DNA of 6,926 bases. It comes from Bacteroidales bacterium (GTDB taxonomy: Bacteria > Bacteroidota > Bacteroidia > Bacteroidales > ML635J-15). The notes under the pieces are model-generated. The model searched no databases. It was not told the DNA's origin and saw nothing but the letters and a program-made list of their open reading frames with translations. Positions 6,544-6,926 of the stretch are shown here, in pieces. Numbering within the stretch: the stretch's first letter is position 1; the number at the start of each line of letters is the position of its first letter. The stretch is from assembly GCA_017997855.1 (NCBI GenBank), contig JAGOEF010000083.1, forward strand, positions 1 through 6,926, given 5' to 3'. A program made the position numbers and the translations under genes.

Positions 6544-6926
6544 CTAGGACTCAAGTCTGGGCTTGGCTTTATGGCGACAATCGCCACATGTACCATAAAT
6601 ATAAAGCGAGTGATGCGAAACATTGAAATGGTTTTTAGCAGCAATAGCCATTCTTACTTCTTCGATACGGTTATCGGTAAACTCCTGCACCTTTCCGCAA
6701 ACAATACAAATCAGATGGTCGTGCTGAGAATTCACCAAAGCCTTCTCGTAGTGCTTCACGTTACCTCCAAACTGGTGCTTAATTATCAGCTTGGCTCCGA
6801 GCAACAATTCAATAGTATTATATAAAGTAGCCCGACTGATATTGATATTTTTGTTTCGCATAGTAATATACAACTTCTCAATCTCGAAATGCCCCGGATA
6901 GTTATATATCTCATCGAGTATAGCAA
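6544..6926 (-). CDS. Fur-family metal-responsive transcriptional regulator (N-terminus outside the window)
   Basis: This is a DNA-binding repressor of the Fur/PerR family, usually sensing iron, another metal or peroxide. The gene is cut by the window edge: 126 residues are visible, and the frame stays open to position 6926 with AILDEIYNYPGHFEIEKLY, which is clearly family sequence. The TTG at 6873 is therefore internal and not a start. The winged helix includes the recognition helix in NISRATLYNTIELL. The dimerisation domain has HDHLICIVCG with the first zinc CxxC and YGTCGDC with the second, so the structural zinc site is intact. By alignment to E. coli Fur, the Glu of VQEF matches Glu101 and the first Glu of RIEEV matches Glu108, favouring a Fur-like over a PerR-like site. 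The residue matching His87 is Gln. It probably lacks about 20-30 N-terminal residues. Which metal it senses cannot be told. Confidence 0.93.
   Translation of the reverse strand, partial: AILDEIYNYPGHFEIEKLYITMRNKNINISRATLYNTIELLLGAKLIIKHQFGGNVKHYEKALVNSQHDHLICIVCGKVQEFTDNRIEEVRMAIAAKNHFNVSHHSLYIYGTCGDCRHKAKPRLES

Noticed and set aside
6537..6570. Intrinsic terminator after the Fur-family gene
   Set aside because: Seven T follow the stop, but the best stem before them (CAAG/CTTG) is only 4 bp.
6544..6873. Complete 109-aa Fur-family gene starting at TTG 6873
   Set aside because: Family sequence continues in frame to the window edge, so the gene is truncated by the window and TTG 6873 is internal.

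Overview
The window looks like chromosomal DNA of a member of the Bacteroidota, probably order Bacteroidales or Marinilabiliales. This rests on protein styles: a PurA starting MNVDVLLGLQWGDEGKGK, a Fur-family protein with the 'GHFEIEKLY..MRNK..ISRATLYNT' pattern, and a polyprenyl sugar transferase with 'GYAENVQQMVERLKYD'. Supporting signs are the absence of Shine-Dalgarno sequences and several matches to the Bacteroidota -7 promoter box TAnnTTTG. The genus cannot be told from this sequence.

Layout: positions 1-560 hold no convincing protein gene. They contain an uninterrupted array of eleven 21-bp units (128-358) and an A/T-rich leader with two TAnnTTTG boxes. mutY (561-1679, +) follows and is the only gene read rightward. 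All other genes are on the minus strand, so their transcription order runs from high to low coordinates: a Fur-family regulator cut by the window edge (6926-6544), purA (6469-5207), a degenerate Gfo/Idh/MocA-type dehydrogenase (5049-4108), a conserved hypothetical lipoprotein (4023-3160), and a membrane phosphoglycosyl transferase (3157-1742). mutY and the phosphoglycosyl transferase converge with 62 bp between them.

How the genes may fit together: the lipoprotein and the phosphoglycosyl transferase are 2 bp apart and almost certainly one translationally coupled unit, with a candidate promoter of its own at 4081-4111. The phosphoglycosyl transferase starts surface-glycan synthesis on undecaprenyl phosphate. 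The dehydrogenase-like protein resembles Gfo/Idh proteins linked to nucleotide-sugar or lipid A chemistry, so these three genes may share an envelope theme (inference). Fur and purA are housekeeping neighbours, and MutY repairs 8-oxoG:A mismatches.

Items that deserve a second look are the 21-bp array, the one-residue-short iron-sulfur cysteine spacing in MutY, and the loss of the usual cofactor and catalytic motifs in the Gfo/Idh-like protein. I see no RNA gene, CRISPR array, insertion sequence or phage gene.
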